From Psychrobacter sp. ANT_WB68 (GTDB lineage: Bacteria; Pseudomonadota; Gammaproteobacteria; Pseudomonadales; Moraxellaceae), in contig NZ_VOAZ01000002.1 of the NCBI RefSeq assembly GCF_008369115.1, positions 62,001 to 126,000 on the forward strand: DNA of 64,000 bases, written 5' to 3'. The notes beneath the pieces are model-generated. The model was not told where the DNA came from and did not search any database. It saw nothing but the letters and a program-made list of their open reading frames with translations. Every line of letters starts with the position of its first letter. The stretch's first letter is position 1. The position numbers and the translations under genes were made by a program. Of this stretch, positions 8,766 through 19,387 are shown piece after piece.

Positions 8766-10808
8766 ATGTCTAAGACACCAGAATTTAATAATGCTAACCA
8801 TACACATCGTATTCCTGATACTGGACTCTATTATGGTGCTGAGCGGTTATTATCTTTGCCGCGAAGTGTGAAGCAAATCATCTTTATTAGTGCCGATTTT
8901 GCGATCTCATTACTCTGTTTATTCTCTGCAGTATCATTGAAATTTGGTCATATTGCTAACCATGTTAATCCATTTATATTGGGCTTTTATGCTGCTGTAC
9001 CTTTGATTGGTCTATATTTCATAGGTTTTTATCAAGGGGTGGCTAGGATATTCTGCGATGCTGTGATGCGTAACGTATTAAAGTTGTTTGTTGGAATTAT
9101 TATTGCGTATGAGCTCGTTATTTATTTTGGTTGGTTGTCTGTTATTCCAAGCTCCATTCCCATACTTTATTCATTTCTGTTTTTTATATGGTTATGGAGT
9201 AGTCGGTTAAGTGCTAGAGAGATATTAGAACGTTTGCAGGGCAATAACAAAATATATGATAAAAGCCATGTTTATTATAATAACGTTATTATCTACGGTG
9301 CTGGCTCAGCAGGAAAAGACCTCTACGATGCGCTAAAACGCTCTCATAAATATAATGTCGTTGCCTTTATTGATGATAACTCTCAGCTATCCGGTGCACA
9401 TTTACTGGGAAAAAAAATATATAACGCTGATAGTCTAATCTCTCTAATAGATAAATTTAATGTCTCTCAAGTGTTTTTGGCGCTACCTTCAGTGAATCGA
9501 TTGCGCAAGCTTCAGATCATTAACGAGTTATCTCATATATCAGTGAAGATTAAGCAGCTTCCAAGTCTACATGAGATTGCTGATGGACAAGTTACTATCA
9601 GTCACATGCGTCCGGTAGATATATTAGACGTACTAGAACGTCAAGCAGTTGAACCCAATGAAGATCTGCTACAAAAAAATATTACAGATAAGAACGTATT
9701 GGTCACTGGTGCAGGTGGCTCTATCGGTAGCGAGCTTTGTCGGCAAATTATCAATAATAAGCCTAAGAGCTTAGTCCTGTATGAGCAGTCTGAATATGCT
9801 TTATATAGTATTAATCAAGAGCTTATCAATCAGAAGTCTAGCAATGCAGATTATCAAGATATTGAAATTATCAGTATCCTAGGTAGTGTTGGAAATGAAA
9901 AAAAATTGTCCAATATATTCAAAAATCACCATATAAATACGGTGTACCACGCTGCTGCGTATAAGCATGTACCGATTGTTGAATCAAACCCTTTTGAAGG
10001 AATTATTAACAATACTAAAGGTACTTATCACTGTGCTCGCGCTGCGATACAGGCGAGAGTTGAGACCTTTGTTCTGATTTCGACTGATAAAGCTGTGCGA
10101 CCGACTAACATAATGGGAGCCTCAAAACGTTTGGCTGAGCTAGTATGCCAAGGCCTTAGTCAAACCCATAGTTATACCTGTTTTAGCATGGTGCGTTTTG
10201 GAAACGTGTTGGGTTCATCTGGTTCTGTTGTGCCGTTGTTCACCAAACAGATCGAGCAGGGCGGCCCCATTACTATTACTCATCCAGAAATAACTCGCTA
10301 CTTTATGACTATTCCCGAGGCAGCCTGCTTAGTGATACAAGCGGGGGCAATGGCACTTGGTGGTGAGGTGTTTGTACTTGATATGGGGGCACCTGTCAAA
10401 ATCGTAGATCTTGCTAAGCGCATGATTCGCTTAACAGGTTGTGAGCTAAAAGATGAAAATAATCCTAATGGTGATATCGAAATTATCTTTACTGGACTAA
10501 GACCGGGTGAAAAGTTGTATGAAGAGCTGATCATTGGTGAAGACAATATCGAAGTTACTTGTCATCCCCTGATTAGACAAGCAATGGAGCATAGTTGTCC
10601 ATTAGGGTATATCGAGAATACTTTGTCACAGTTGACATATAGAGCTCAATCCCATGATGTGGAGTGGCTAAAAAAGGAGTTTATGCGTTTTGTTGAAGGG
10701 TATCACGAAGGCTGTGCAACACCTGCAGGAATAGTAAAGCTTCAAGTATTAATAGACAAGGATTCTGGTTCTACCACTATTCAAGATAATAAAGAATTAA
10801 TGTTTTGA
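8766..10808 (+). CDS. gdr: Membrane-bound nucleotide-sugar 4,6-dehydratase (WbpM/PglF/Gdr family)
   Basis: 680 residues. Four N-terminal membrane helices (about 35-150) precede a first Rossmann motif [10 protein letters not shown] (about 176-185) and the catalytic short-chain dehydrogenase domain with [14 protein letters not shown] (about 315-328), [17 protein letters not shown] and [20 protein letters not shown]. The Met in TNIMGASK, where Tyr is usual, is the hallmark of the large UDP-GlcNAc 4,6-dehydratases. The product would be UDP-2-acetamido-2,6-dideoxy-4-hexulose at the inner membrane. No reductase or second aminotransferase to finish this branch is encoded in the locus. It lies 24 bp after wzc in the same operon. 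Confidence 0.88.
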   Translation: MSKTPEFNNANHTHRIPDTGLYYGAERLLSLPRSVKQIIFISADFAISLLCLFSAVSLKFGHIANHVNPFILGFYAAVPLIGLYFIGFYQGVARIFCDAVMRNVLKLFVGIIIAYELVIYFGWLSVIPSSIPILYSFLFFIWLWSSRLSAREILERLQGNNKIYDKSHVYYNNVIIYGAGSAGKDLYDALKRSHKYNVVAFIDDNSQLSGAHLLGKKIYNADSLISLIDKFNVSQVFLALPSVNRLRKLQIINELSHISVKIKQLPSLHEIADGQVTISHMRPVDILDVLERQAVEPNEDLLQKNITDKNVLVTGAGGSIGSELCRQIINNKPKSLVLYEQSEYALYSINQELINQKSSNADYQDIEIISILGSVGNEKKLSNIFKNHHINTVYHAAAYKHVPIVESNPFEGIINNTKGTYHCARAAIQARVETFVLISTDKAVRPTNIMGASKRLAELVCQGLSQTHSYTCFSMVRFGNVLGSSGSVVPLFTKQIEQGGPITITHPEITRYFMTIPEAACLVIQAGAMALGGEVFVLDMGAPVKIVDLAKRMIRLTGCELKDENNPNGDIEIIFTGLRPGEKLYEELIIGEDNIEVTCHPLIRQAMEHSCPLGYIENTLSQLTYRAQSHDVEWLKKEFMRFVEGYHEGCATPAGIVKLQVLIDKDSGSTTIQDNKELMF

Positions 10809-10845
10809 TAGGTCAATGTCAGTTAAATCATCCAATAGGTGCTAT

Positions 10846-11904
10846 ATGAAAATATTAATTACAGGTGGTGCAGGTTTTATCGGTTCTGCTGTGATACGCC
10901 ATATTATAAATAATACCGATCATAATATTTTAAACATCGATAAATTGACTTACGCGGGTAATTTAGAATCGCTGCAAGACATTGAGCAAAGTAGCAGATA
11001 TAGCTTTCGACAAATTGATATCTGCGATACAGAAATATTAGAACAAGCTTTTATTCATTTCAAACCTAACGTAGTCATGCATCTAGCTGCAGAGTCACAT
11101 GTTGATCGTTCAATTGATGGACCGGCAGAGTTTATCACCACCAATATTGTAGGAACATATACCTTATTGGAAGTTGCACGTAGATATTGGCAAAGCCTTA
11201 ATGATGCAGAAAAGTCTGACTTCAAATTTCATCATATTTCTACAGATGAGGTTTATGGCGATCTAGATAGAACGACTGATTTATTTACAGAGAAAACGGC
11301 TTATGCTCCAAGCTCACCTTACTCTGCAAGTAAAGCAAGCTCCGATCATTTGGTGCGAGCTTGGTATCGCACTTATGGACTTCCAGTAATTGTCACGAAT
11401 TGCTCAAATAACTATGGTCCTTATCACTTTCCTGAAAAGCTCATTCCTCTTGTGATTTTGAATGCCTTGGATGCAAAAGTCTTACCAATTTATGGAAGAG
11501 GAGATCAGATTCGTGACTGGCTGTTTGTTGAAGATCATGCACGTGCCTTATATAAAGTGGTCACAGAAGGTGTGATAGGTGAAACTTATAACATCGGTGG
11601 TCATAATGAAAAACAGAATATTGAAGTAGTTAGAGCCATTTGCAGAATCCTAGATCAATTAAAACCTCAAGCTAATGATCTTCCTTATGAGTCGTTGATC
11701 TCTTTTGTAAAAGACCGTCCAGGCCATGATCTACGTTATGCGATCGACGCGAGTAAGATTGCCAATGATTTGAACTGGAAACCAGAAGAGACGTTTGAGA
11801 CGGGCATACGTAAAACGGTTAATTGGTATTTAAATAATTTGGAATGGTGCCGCCGAGTACAGGATGGCAGTTATCAACGCGAAAGATTAGGGGTAAATGC
11901 ATAA
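10846..11904 (+). CDS. rmlB: dTDP-glucose 4,6-dehydratase
   Basis: 352 residues. The NAD-binding motif GGAGFIGS is at residues 7-14, followed by [15 protein letters not shown], the STDEVYGDL motif with the catalytic acid pair, and [12 protein letters not shown] with the Tyr/Lys of the SDR triad (about 158-163). I placed the start at the ATG at 10846 (AGGTG upstream) rather than 30 nt earlier. It makes dTDP-4-keto-6-deoxyglucose from the RmlA product. Its stop overlaps the rmlA start (TAATG), indicating translational coupling. No rmlC or rmlD is present, so the product is unlikely to go to rhamnose here. Confidence 0.95.
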   Translation: MKILITGGAGFIGSAVIRHIINNTDHNILNIDKLTYAGNLESLQDIEQSSRYSFRQIDICDTEILEQAFIHFKPNVVMHLAAESHVDRSIDGPAEFITTNIVGTYTLLEVARRYWQSLNDAEKSDFKFHHISTDEVYGDLDRTTDLFTEKTAYAPSSPYSASKASSDHLVRAWYRTYGLPVIVTNCSNNYGPYHFPEKLIPLVILNALDAKVLPIYGRGDQIRDWLFVEDHARALYKVVTEGVIGETYNIGGHNEKQNIEVVRAICRILDQLKPQANDLPYESLISFVKDRPGHDLRYAIDASKIANDLNWKPEETFETGIRKTVNWYLNNLEWCRRVQDGSYQRERLGVNA

Positions 11905-12782
11905 TGAATACAAAAGGTATCATTCTGGCAGGTGGCTCAGGGACGCGCTTATACCCAATTACCAAAGGCATATCTAAGCAATTACTGCCCATCTATGATA
12001 AGCCGATGATTTATTACCCTCTATCCGTACTCATGTTGGCCGGTATTCGTGATGTGTTAATCATAAGTACACCTGACGATATCGAATGCTTTGAGCGTTT
12101 GCTTGGCGATGGTTCGGAGTTTGGTATTAACCTTAAGTATGCGACTCAACCAAGTCCAGATGGTCTGGCTCAAGCATTTATCATCGGTGAAGACTTCATA
12201 GGTAACAGCAATGTTTGTCTCGTCTTGGGTGATAATATTTTTTATGGGCAAGGGTTTACTCCCATGTTGCGCAATGCAGTGAGTCGTCAAAAAGGGGCAA
12301 CCATTTTTGGATATCAGGTCAAAGATCCTGAGCGCTTTGGAGTGGTTGAATTTAATGAAAAACTGCGTGCAATTTCACTAGAAGAAAAGCCAATCAAGCC
12401 TAAATCTAATTTTGCAGTGACAGGTCTCTATTTTTATGACAATGATGTCATTCAAATTGCCAAACAAGTAAAACCTTCTGAGCGCGGTGAACTTGAGATT
12501 ACCACAATCAATCAAATGTACATGGAACGTGGTGACTTAAGTGTAGAAGTATTGGGGCGAGGCTTTGCTTGGTTAGATACGGGTACTCATGAAAGTTTAC
12601 TAGAAGCTGCACAGTTTGTAGAAACTCTTGAGAAGCGCCAAGGCTATAAAGTGGCATGCTTAGAGGAAATTGCGCTCAATCAAGGTTGGCTCAGTAAACA
12701 ACGAGTTCTAAAAATTGGAAAAAGTATGAGTAAGAACTCCTATGGTCAGTATCTAATTTCTTTAGTGGAGGAGCATATATGA
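11904..12782 (+). CDS. rmlA: Glucose-1-phosphate thymidylyltransferase
   Basis: 292 residues. It has the nucleotidyltransferase signature [11 protein letters not shown] (8-18) with [18 protein letters not shown], and the later [22 protein letters not shown] and [15 protein letters not shown] blocks typical of RmlA. It makes dTDP-glucose from glucose-1-phosphate and dTTP. It overlaps rmlB by one base upstream and shares ATGA with the aminotransferase gene downstream, so the three are one translational unit. Confidence 0.95.
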   Translation: MNTKGIILAGGSGTRLYPITKGISKQLLPIYDKPMIYYPLSVLMLAGIRDVLIISTPDDIECFERLLGDGSEFGINLKYATQPSPDGLAQAFIIGEDFIGNSNVCLVLGDNIFYGQGFTPMLRNAVSRQKGATIFGYQVKDPERFGVVEFNEKLRAISLEEKPIKPKSNFAVTGLYFYDNDVIQIAKQVKPSERGELEITTINQMYMERGDLSVEVLGRGFAWLDTGTHESLLEAAQFVETLEKRQGYKVACLEEIALNQGWLSKQRVLKIGKSMSKNSYGQYLISLVEEHI

Positions 12783-13879
12783 GCATTCCTATCTATGTCA
12801 CTCAGCCTGTCTTACCAGAGTTAAAAGAATTTATTCCTTATTTAGAGCAAATTTGGGAAAAAAATATATTAACCAATGGGGGACCACTGCATCAACAACT
12901 TGAACAAGAATTATGTGACTATCTTGGTGTTGATTACATCTCATTGTTTAATAACGGTACGATTGCACTTATCACCGCTTTACAAGCCTTATCTCTAAAA
13001 AAAGGTGAAGTAATCACTACGCCCTACACTTTTTTAGCCACAGCACACGCCATTGTTTGGAATAATCTAACACCTGTTTTCGTAGATATAGATCCTATTA
13101 CATCTAATATAGATCCTAAAAAAGTAGAGCAAGCGATCACCGATGCTACCGTTGCTATTTTACCTGTACATTGCTATGGCATTCCTTGTGATGTAGAGGC
13201 GCTGCAAGCACTGGCGACAAAGCACAAGCTAAAACTTGTTTATGATACAGCACATGCATTTGGTGTCGACTATCATAGTCAAAGCCTGTTGAATTACGGA
13301 GATTTAAGTACGATTAGCTTTCATGCAACCAAAGTATTTAGTACCTTTGAAGGCGGTGCCATCGTTTGCCATAGCGCTGATATGAAACAGCGCATTGATC
13401 AGTTAAAGAATTTTGGCATCGTTGATGAAACTACCGTTAATGATATCTCCCTCAATGGAAAACTTAGTGAGGTACATGCAGCATTAGGTTTGCTACAACT
13501 AAAAACCATCGATCAAACATTGCAAGCCCGTGCCCAAGTTGATCATTGTTATCGTGAGTTGCTAGCTGGCGTAGAGGGAATCCGTTGTATTGAGCGCTCA
13601 GGTATTGAAAAAGATAACTATGCCTACTTTCCAATTGTAATATCTGAGCCTTATCCATTAAGCCGTGATGAATTGTTTGAAAAACTCAAACAACATAACA
13701 TCTTTGCGCGTAAGTATTTTTATCCACTTATGACTGAATTGAGTGTTTATGAGCAATACCAATCAGACACACCCAATGCAAAACTCTTATCTGGACAAGT
13801 TCTTTGTTTACCCATGTACCCAACACTAAGCATTGACCAAATTCAAAGAATCACACAATTGATTACAGATAAGGATTAA
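12779..13879 (+). CDS. DegT/DnrJ/EryC1/StrS sugar aminotransferase, probably acting on the dTDP-4-keto-6-deoxy sugar
   Basis: 366 residues of the PLP-dependent sugar aminotransferase family: [42 protein letters not shown] and the PLP-lysine region [17 protein letters not shown] (Lys about 186). Because rmlA and rmlB directly precede it and no 3,4-ketoisomerase (qdtA/fdtA type) is present, amination at C4 giving dTDP-Qui4N (VioA-like) or dTDP-Fuc4N (WecE-like) is the simplest reading. The 4-epimer choice cannot be made from sequence. It could alternatively use the keto sugar made by the membrane dehydratase (PglE-like). Confidence 0.85.
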   Translation: MSIPIYVTQPVLPELKEFIPYLEQIWEKNILTNGGPLHQQLEQELCDYLGVDYISLFNNGTIALITALQALSLKKGEVITTPYTFLATAHAIVWNNLTPVFVDIDPITSNIDPKKVEQAITDATVAILPVHCYGIPCDVEALQALATKHKLKLVYDTAHAFGVDYHSQSLLNYGDLSTISFHATKVFSTFEGGAIVCHSADMKQRIDQLKNFGIVDETTVNDISLNGKLSEVHAALGLLQLKTIDQTLQARAQVDHCYRELLAGVEGIRCIERSGIEKDNYAYFPIVISEPYPLSRDELFEKLKQHNIFARKYFYPLMTELSVYEQYQSDTPNAKLLSGQVLCLPMYPTLSIDQIQRITQLITDKD

Positions 13880-13884
13880 TCATC

Positions 13885-15078
13885 ATGAAAAAAATTCTCT
13901 TCTTAGGTGCAGCGCCTTCACAGATACCACCCATTAAATATGCAAAATCACAAGGTCACTATGTCATCACATGTGACTATTTACCTAAAAATCCAGGACA
14001 TCAGTTAGCTGATGAGTCGCATAATGTCTCAACAACAGATAAAGATGCGGTGTTGAAACTGGCTCAGAAATTAAAAATAGACGGTATTGTTGCTTATGCT
14101 TCTGATCCTGCAGCACCTACTGCCGCGTATGTTTCTGAAGAAATGGGATTACCAGGTAATCCTTACGAGTCTGTACTTATCTTAGCACGCAAAGATTTAT
14201 TCCGAGATTTCTTAAAAAAGCACAATTTTAATGTACCTAAATCAGAGTCTTTTTATGACTTAGAGAGTGCGGCAATTTGGTTGGATGAAATAAGTGTTCC
14301 AGCTTTTATTAAACCTGTCGATTCTTCGGGAAGTAAAGGTGTGACTGAAATCACCTCTAAAGATCAGCTAGAAAATGCTTTTAATCATGCATTGGTTTTT
14401 TCACGCGAAAAAAAAGTGGTGATAGAAGAGAAAATCGTTAAGCAAGGTTATCAAGTTGCAGGTGATGGATTTATTGTAGATGGAAAACTGGCTTTTTACT
14501 GTTGGGCTGATGAGCATTTCGACAAACTTTGTAATGGTTTGGTTCCGATAGGTCAAACGTTTCCTACTTCTCATTCCAAGACTTTACTTCAAGAAGCATA
14601 CCGAGAAACGCAGCGTCTTTTAAGTTTATTAAAAATGAAGACAGGTGCATTAAATTTTGACTTCTTATTTTCTGAAGATGGAAAGTTTTATTTTCTTGAG
14701 CTAGGGCCTCGTAATGGTGGATGCTTGATTCCAGAAGTGATTCGTTATGCAACAGGTGTTGATTTGATCAAAGCAACTGTTGATGCAGCCTTGGGTTTGG
14801 ATTGTAGCTATATACAGCAAGTACCTATAAAAGGATTTTGGTCTAGCTATATGGTACATAGTTTGAAGACTGGATTTTTCAAACAGTTAAATATTTCTGA
14901 ACGAGCACAAAAAATGATTGTTGAGAAAAGTATATATGTTGTAGAAAATGATCCTGTTAAAAAATATAGTGGTTCACACGATACTCTAGGAATGATGATT
15001 TTAAAATATCCTAATAAGGACACTATGTTGGATATGATAGATAACATGGAGCGTGATATTTTTGTGTTTGTTAATTAA
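13885..15078 (+). CDS. ATP-grasp ligase, candidate amino-sugar acylation enzyme
   Basis: 397 residues. The N-terminal Rossmann-like pre-ATP-grasp segment MKKILFLGAAPSQIPPIKYA is followed by an ATP-grasp fold (about 105-310): FIKPVDSSGSKGV, VVIEEKIVKQGYQVAGDG and the metal-binding region FYFLELGPRNGGCLIPEV. It belongs to the PurK/carbamoyl-phosphate-synthase-like group of carboxylate-amine ligases. It sits 5 bp after the aminotransferase and before a GNAT gene. I infer that it joins a carboxylic acid (amino acid or hydroxy acid) to the newly made sugar amine. Neither substrate can be read from the sequence. Confidence 0.8.
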   Translation: MKKILFLGAAPSQIPPIKYAKSQGHYVITCDYLPKNPGHQLADESHNVSTTDKDAVLKLAQKLKIDGIVAYASDPAAPTAAYVSEEMGLPGNPYESVLILARKDLFRDFLKKHNFNVPKSESFYDLESAAIWLDEISVPAFIKPVDSSGSKGVTEITSKDQLENAFNHALVFSREKKVVIEEKIVKQGYQVAGDGFIVDGKLAFYCWADEHFDKLCNGLVPIGQTFPTSHSKTLLQEAYRETQRLLSLLKMKTGALNFDFLFSEDGKFYFLELGPRNGGCLIPEVIRYATGVDLIKATVDAALGLDCSYIQQVPIKGFWSSYMVHSLKTGFFKQLNISERAQKMIVEKSIYVVENDPVKKYSGSHDTLGMMILKYPNKDTMLDMIDNMERDIFVFVN

Positions 15079-15252
15079 AAATATTAACTGGGATTATTTA
15101 ATTTAATGTGTTTATATTATGTTGATAGGCTATTTAATTAAATTAATAGTAATTGGTTTTGCGTATAGAGTAATGCTGTATATTAGTTGTTTGGTCTAAA
15201 AATAAAAGATACTTTATAAAATGAACATAAATATAATCAAGGAATTCTTATA

Positions 15253-15816
15253 ATGAATATTGAAGGTAGATTGGTAACGCTGCGTGCTATAGAAATAGAA
15301 GATGTAGATCTTTTAATAAAATGGTCAAACTCTCCTGAACTTTGGAAAAATTTAATTGGATGGCATTTTCCATATTCTAAAATTAGTACTGAAAACTATA
15401 TAAAAAATATAGATCACGCTAATATGAAAAATCAAATTTTTGCCATAGAGGCTCATGATATTGGATTAATCGGTACGATAAGTCTTGCTGATATTGATTG
15501 GAAAAATAGAAGTGCAACTAATGGCATTATGTTAGGAGATGTGGATACTAGAGGCAAAGGTTACGCTATGGATGCAGCGCTTACTATTATGCGCTATGCG
15601 TTTAAAGAGTTGGGCTTAAATCGCCTAAGTGGAGAAATATTGGATTACAACAATAGATCCATTGGTTTATCCACAAAAAAATGTGGATGGAAAATTGAAG
15701 GAAGAAGAGCGGAAGCAACTTATCGTGATGGTAAATATCATGATCAAGTTTTAATCGGTATTACTCATAGGCAGTATGATGAATTTATGAAAGTCAACGA
15801 TTATTGGAATAGCTAA
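15253..15816 (+). CDS. GNAT-family N-acetyltransferase (RimJ/RimL type)
   Basis: 187 residues. RimL-like GNAT pattern: MNIEGRLVTLRAIEIEDVD at the start, the acetyl-CoA pyrophosphate loop region LGDVDTRGKGYAMDA, and the C-terminal NRLSGEILDYNNRSIGL and CGWKIEGRRAEATYRDGKY. AAGGA lies about 8 nt upstream of the ATG. Context suggests a sugar-modifying role: N-acetylation of the 4-amino sugar (as WecD does), or of an amino acid attached by the ATP-grasp enzyme. The stop codon abuts the wzx start. A 174-bp AT-rich gap separates it from the ATP-grasp gene. Confidence 0.8.
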   Translation: MNIEGRLVTLRAIEIEDVDLLIKWSNSPELWKNLIGWHFPYSKISTENYIKNIDHANMKNQIFAIEAHDIGLIGTISLADIDWKNRSATNGIMLGDVDTRGKGYAMDAALTIMRYAFKELGLNRLSGEILDYNNRSIGLSTKKCGWKIEGRRAEATYRDGKYHDQVLIGITHRQYDEFMKVNDYWNS

Positions 15817-17328
15817 ATGCTAAGGCCTTCATTAAAGCTTAATGTTATGGCCAGTTATGCTAGCCAGATTTATTTAATTGTGATTAGTATTGCAATTCTA
15901 CCTATCTATATAAAATATATGGGTGCAGAAGCATATGGCTTAGTAGGTTTCTTTGCTATGTTACAGGGGTTGTTTAATCTACTAGATTTTGGATTAACCC
16001 CTACTATTAGTCGCCAAACTGCTCAGTATAACGCAGGTACAGACACGGCTTTAAATTTTAGAAAATTATTTAGAGCTTTAAGTTTAATATTTATAGTGGT
16101 TGCAATTACAGGCGGCGGTATTTTATTTTTATTAGATGACTATATCGCGTCGCATTGGTTGAAACTAGATAACTTAAATATCAACGACGTTTTATTCTGT
16201 CTTCAAGTGATGGCAGTGTGTGTCGCTCTACGCTGGATAACCGGATTATATCGTGGCGTTATCTCAGGCTTTGAACAAATCGTTTGGTTAAGTGTGGTTA
16301 ATAGCTTTATTGCTACGTTAAGGTTTCCAGGTGTATTGCTGTACATGTATTACTTTGGTTTTAATATTAAAAGCTTTTTTATTTTCCAGCTATTTATAGC
16401 CTTGTTAGAGTTTTTTATTTTAATGATAAAGAGTCATTTATTATTACCTAAGCTACCTAAACAATATGTCATTGGATGGTCCATTAAACCTATTCAGCCG
16501 TTATTAGGCTTTGCTTTGACGATTGCTTTTACTTCTTCAGTTTGGGTGTTATTTACACAGTTAGATAAATTTGTATTGTCTGGTATTTTGCCTTTGGCTG
16601 ATTATGGCTATTTTACTTTAGCGGTACTGGTAGCAGGTGGGATATTACAGCTTAGTGCACCGATAGGTTCTCCAGTTATGCCTCGTATGGCGCGTTTAGA
16701 AGCTGAACAGCAATATGAGCAAATGCGACAAGTCTATCTGAACGCAACGCAATTTATCGCTGTGATTGTTGTTACTGCCGGTATTGTACTTGCGGGCGTT
16801 GCCAAGCCAGTATTATATGCTTGGACTGGAGATATTAATTTAGCCAATCAAGCGGCGCCAATTTTACGCTTATATGCGTTAGGTAATGCGCTGCTGGCAC
16901 TCTCAGCTTTTCCTTATTACTTACAATATGCCAAAGGTAACTTAAAGTACCACTTGATAGGAAATATTATCAGTGTCGTAATCTTGATACCAGCCGTCGT
17001 TTGGGCAGCGACACATTATGGAGCTGTTGGCGCAGGTTGGGTTTGGTTCTTAATGCAGTTGATATATTTAGTATTCTGGGTAAGTTATATCCATACAAAA
17101 CTTGAGCCAAATATGAATTTAATATGGTTTAAAACTTTTATACCAAGTGTGGTAACCGTATCTGTTTTTGTATTACTAACGACACAATGGGTGGAGTATT
17201 CAGGTAGTCGCTCAGTTATTTTATTAAAAATAATTACAATCAGTTTGTGCAGTGTATTTATTGCAATGTTGAGCTCTGTTCGAATCCTAAATATATTCAA
17301 AGCAAAAATTTATAGGAGAGCAATATGA
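15817..17328 (+). CDS. wzx: Wzx-type lipid-linked oligosaccharide flippase
   Basis: 503 residues with about 12 hydrophobic segments spread over the length, beginning LKLNVMASYASQIYLIVISI, and an early YMGAEAYGLVGFF motif typical of the polysaccharide transporter (MOP/MVF) family. It would move undecaprenyl-diphosphate-linked repeat units across the inner membrane for Wzy. The gene starts immediately after the GNAT stop and shares ATGA with the next glycosyltransferase. Confidence 0.88.
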   Translation: MLRPSLKLNVMASYASQIYLIVISIAILPIYIKYMGAEAYGLVGFFAMLQGLFNLLDFGLTPTISRQTAQYNAGTDTALNFRKLFRALSLIFIVVAITGGGILFLLDDYIASHWLKLDNLNINDVLFCLQVMAVCVALRWITGLYRGVISGFEQIVWLSVVNSFIATLRFPGVLLYMYYFGFNIKSFFIFQLFIALLEFFILMIKSHLLLPKLPKQYVIGWSIKPIQPLLGFALTIAFTSSVWVLFTQLDKFVLSGILPLADYGYFTLAVLVAGGILQLSAPIGSPVMPRMARLEAEQQYEQMRQVYLNATQFIAVIVVTAGIVLAGVAKPVLYAWTGDINLANQAAPILRLYALGNALLALSAFPYYLQYAKGNLKYHLIGNIISVVILIPAVVWAATHYGAVGAGWVWFLMQLIYLVFWVSYIHTKLEPNMNLIWFKTFIPSVVTVSVFVLLTTQWVEYSGSRSVILLKIITISLCSVFIAMLSSVRILNIFKAKIYRRAI

Positions 17329-18290
17329 ATAGTAGCGACAATCCTATTCAAGTATCAGTATGTGTGGTTACTTATAACCAAGAAAATTATATTATCGAGT
17401 GTTTAGATAGCTTGGTATCTCAGCACACGAATTTTAAGTTCGAAATTGTCATCGGTGAAGATGCTTCCACTGATAATACTCGTGCAATTGTACAGCGTTA
17501 TGTAGAGAAATATCCTGATCTCATGGTTCCTATTTTCCATGAAAAAAATGTAGGAGCAGGCGAAAATGTTAAACAAGTTTATGAAAAAGCTAGAGGTAAA
17601 TATATTGCCCATGTGGACGGCGATGATATGGCATTGCCAAATAAGTTGCAAAAGCAGTTCGATATACTAGAAGCCAATCCAGACTGTAATCTGTGTAGCC
17701 ACGACGTCAAACAGATTGAAGCAGATGGCAAGTTAAGACGAAAAATTTGGACGTATCCTGACGGTAAATATGATCTCTTCGATTTTTATAAAAAACTACC
17801 ATTTTTTGCCCATTCGTCCAAGATGTTTGTTAATAAATACAATTCAGAATTTTGGGATAAAATTTTTCATAACCCGTATGCTTTAGATATCGATATTCAT
17901 GTCGCTCAATTAGAAGATGGTCATATATATCATATAGGTGAAGCACTAGGTGTTTATCGCATTGGTAGTGGCATGAGTGCTCAAGATGCAAAGTTTAATG
18001 AGCTCTTACCATTAGCATCAGAAAGAGTTTTTGAAAAAGGCTTGGTTTTATTTAAAGAAGATAAAGAGAAATTAGCTACTATTCGTGACCTCTATGCTTT
18101 AGCAATGTTGCAATGCGCTTACAGCTATGCGATATATGATAGAGATAGTCAGCTATTTAATTTGTATGTAAATAAGTCTATTCAACAAAGTAGTATAGGG
18201 ATAAAGCAAAAGATTTTTAAAGTAGCGACATTTTGCCCTTCTATATTTTTTAGGTTGTTTTTGCTTAGAAGTAAAATCCGACAACTATAA
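17325..18290 (+). CDS. Family 2 glycosyltransferase
   Basis: 321 residues. A GT-A fold is shown by VSVCVVTYNQENYIIECLDS near the N-terminus, IVIGEDASTDNTRAIVQRY, and the metal-binding DXD region YIAHVDGDDMALPNKL (Asp-Gly-Asp-Asp). It is cytoplasmic or peripheral at the inner membrane and adds one sugar to the growing lipid-linked unit by inversion. It overlaps wzx by 4 bp. The acceptor and donor are not predictable. Confidence 0.88.
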   Translation: MNSSDNPIQVSVCVVTYNQENYIIECLDSLVSQHTNFKFEIVIGEDASTDNTRAIVQRYVEKYPDLMVPIFHEKNVGAGENVKQVYEKARGKYIAHVDGDDMALPNKLQKQFDILEANPDCNLCSHDVKQIEADGKLRRKIWTYPDGKYDLFDFYKKLPFFAHSSKMFVNKYNSEFWDKIFHNPYALDIDIHVAQLEDGHIYHIGEALGVYRIGSGMSAQDAKFNELLPLASERVFEKGLVLFKEDKEKLATIRDLYALAMLQCAYSYAIYDRDSQLFNLYVNKSIQQSSIGIKQKIFKVATFCPSIFFRLFLLRSKIRQL

Positions 18291-18300
18291 AGGATATATT

Positions 18301-19374
18301 ATGAAAAAAATCTGCTTTCTTATGGGTAACCTTAGTAATCCAGGTGGCACCGAAAGAGTCACTACCTTGATAGCTAATGAGCTAGCTGAAAAAAATCCCA
18401 ATATTTCAATTTTAAGTCTTACAGACGGAAAAAATCCTTTTTTTTATCTGAATGCTGATGTGAAAACTTACTCTTTATATCCTATGAAAATTTCTTTTAA
18501 GAAAAACTTTATTGGAGCAGTTTTGAAAATTCGTCGATTTGTGCAGCAGCATCAAATTGATAGCCTTATTGTCGTAGATAGCATTTCATGTATGTTTACC
18601 GTACCTGCGTTATATGGCCTACAAGTGAATCATATTTGTTGGGAGCATTTTAACTTTAACGTCAACCTCAAAACAAAATCACGAGATATAGGACGAAAGT
18701 GGGCAGCAAAATATTGTGATTATATTGTTACGCTTACTAAGCGTGATAAAGAGTTATGGCAGCAAGGATTAAACGATATCAATGCTAAGATTATTCCGAT
18801 TGCAAATCCTACTCCCTATGAAAATGTAAAACATAGGCCTAGTCTTGATTTTAAAAACGTATTAACTTTAGGTCGTTTGACCTATCAAAAGGGGTTTGAC
18901 TCTCTAATCGAAGCTTGGGCTCAGGTATGTAAAACTAATGAGGACTGGACTTTAAGTATAGTGGGTAGTGGAGAGGATGAAGAAGCGTTAAAAGATCAAG
19001 CTAAGCGATTAGAAGTGTTGAGTCGTATTAACTTTGTACCAGCAAACAAGGATATTGAGCAATATTATAAAAAAAGCTCTTTCTACTGTCTAAGCTCTCG
19101 CTTTGAAGGATTACCGATGGTATTGCTCGAAGCCCAAGCTTTTGGTCTACCCATCGTGGCTTTTGACTGTGATACAGGACCAGCAGAGGTAGTGGAACAC
19201 CGCACTACTGGACTACTTGTAAAAGCAGGCGATACCAACCAACTTGCAGACTCTCTATTAATGATGATAAATATCACAAATTCTGAGTACGAGATGATGT
19301 CTGCTAATACTATAGAAAACAGCCAAAACTTTTCTATACAGTCAATTATAAAAACATGGCTTTCAATCATTTGA
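18301..19374 (+). CDS. Family 4 glycosyltransferase
   Basis: 357 residues, GT-B fold of the GT4 type: an N-terminal glycine-rich acceptor loop NLSNPGGTERVTTLIANEL, then in the C-terminal half LGRLTYQKGFDSLIEAW, WTLSIVGSGEDEEALK and the donor-binding block RFEGLPMVLLEAQAFGLPIV with the EX7E-type glutamates. A retaining transferase for the repeat unit. It starts 10 bp after the GT2 gene. Confidence 0.88.
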   Translation: MKKICFLMGNLSNPGGTERVTTLIANELAEKNPNISILSLTDGKNPFFYLNADVKTYSLYPMKISFKKNFIGAVLKIRRFVQQHQIDSLIVVDSISCMFTVPALYGLQVNHICWEHFNFNVNLKTKSRDIGRKWAAKYCDYIVTLTKRDKELWQQGLNDINAKIIPIANPTPYENVKHRPSLDFKNVLTLGRLTYQKGFDSLIEAWAQVCKTNEDWTLSIVGSGEDEEALKDQAKRLEVLSRINFVPANKDIEQYYKKSSFYCLSSRFEGLPMVLLEAQAFGLPIVAFDCDTGPAEVVEHRTTGLLVKAGDTNQLADSLLMMINITNSEYEMMSANTIENSQNFSIQSIIKTWLSII

Positions 19375-19387
19375 ATGGATGGCTGCA

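Noticed and set aside
10846..15816. dTDP-rhamnose synthesis operon
   Set aside because: rmlA and rmlB are present, but rmlC and rmlD are not; an aminotransferase follows instead.
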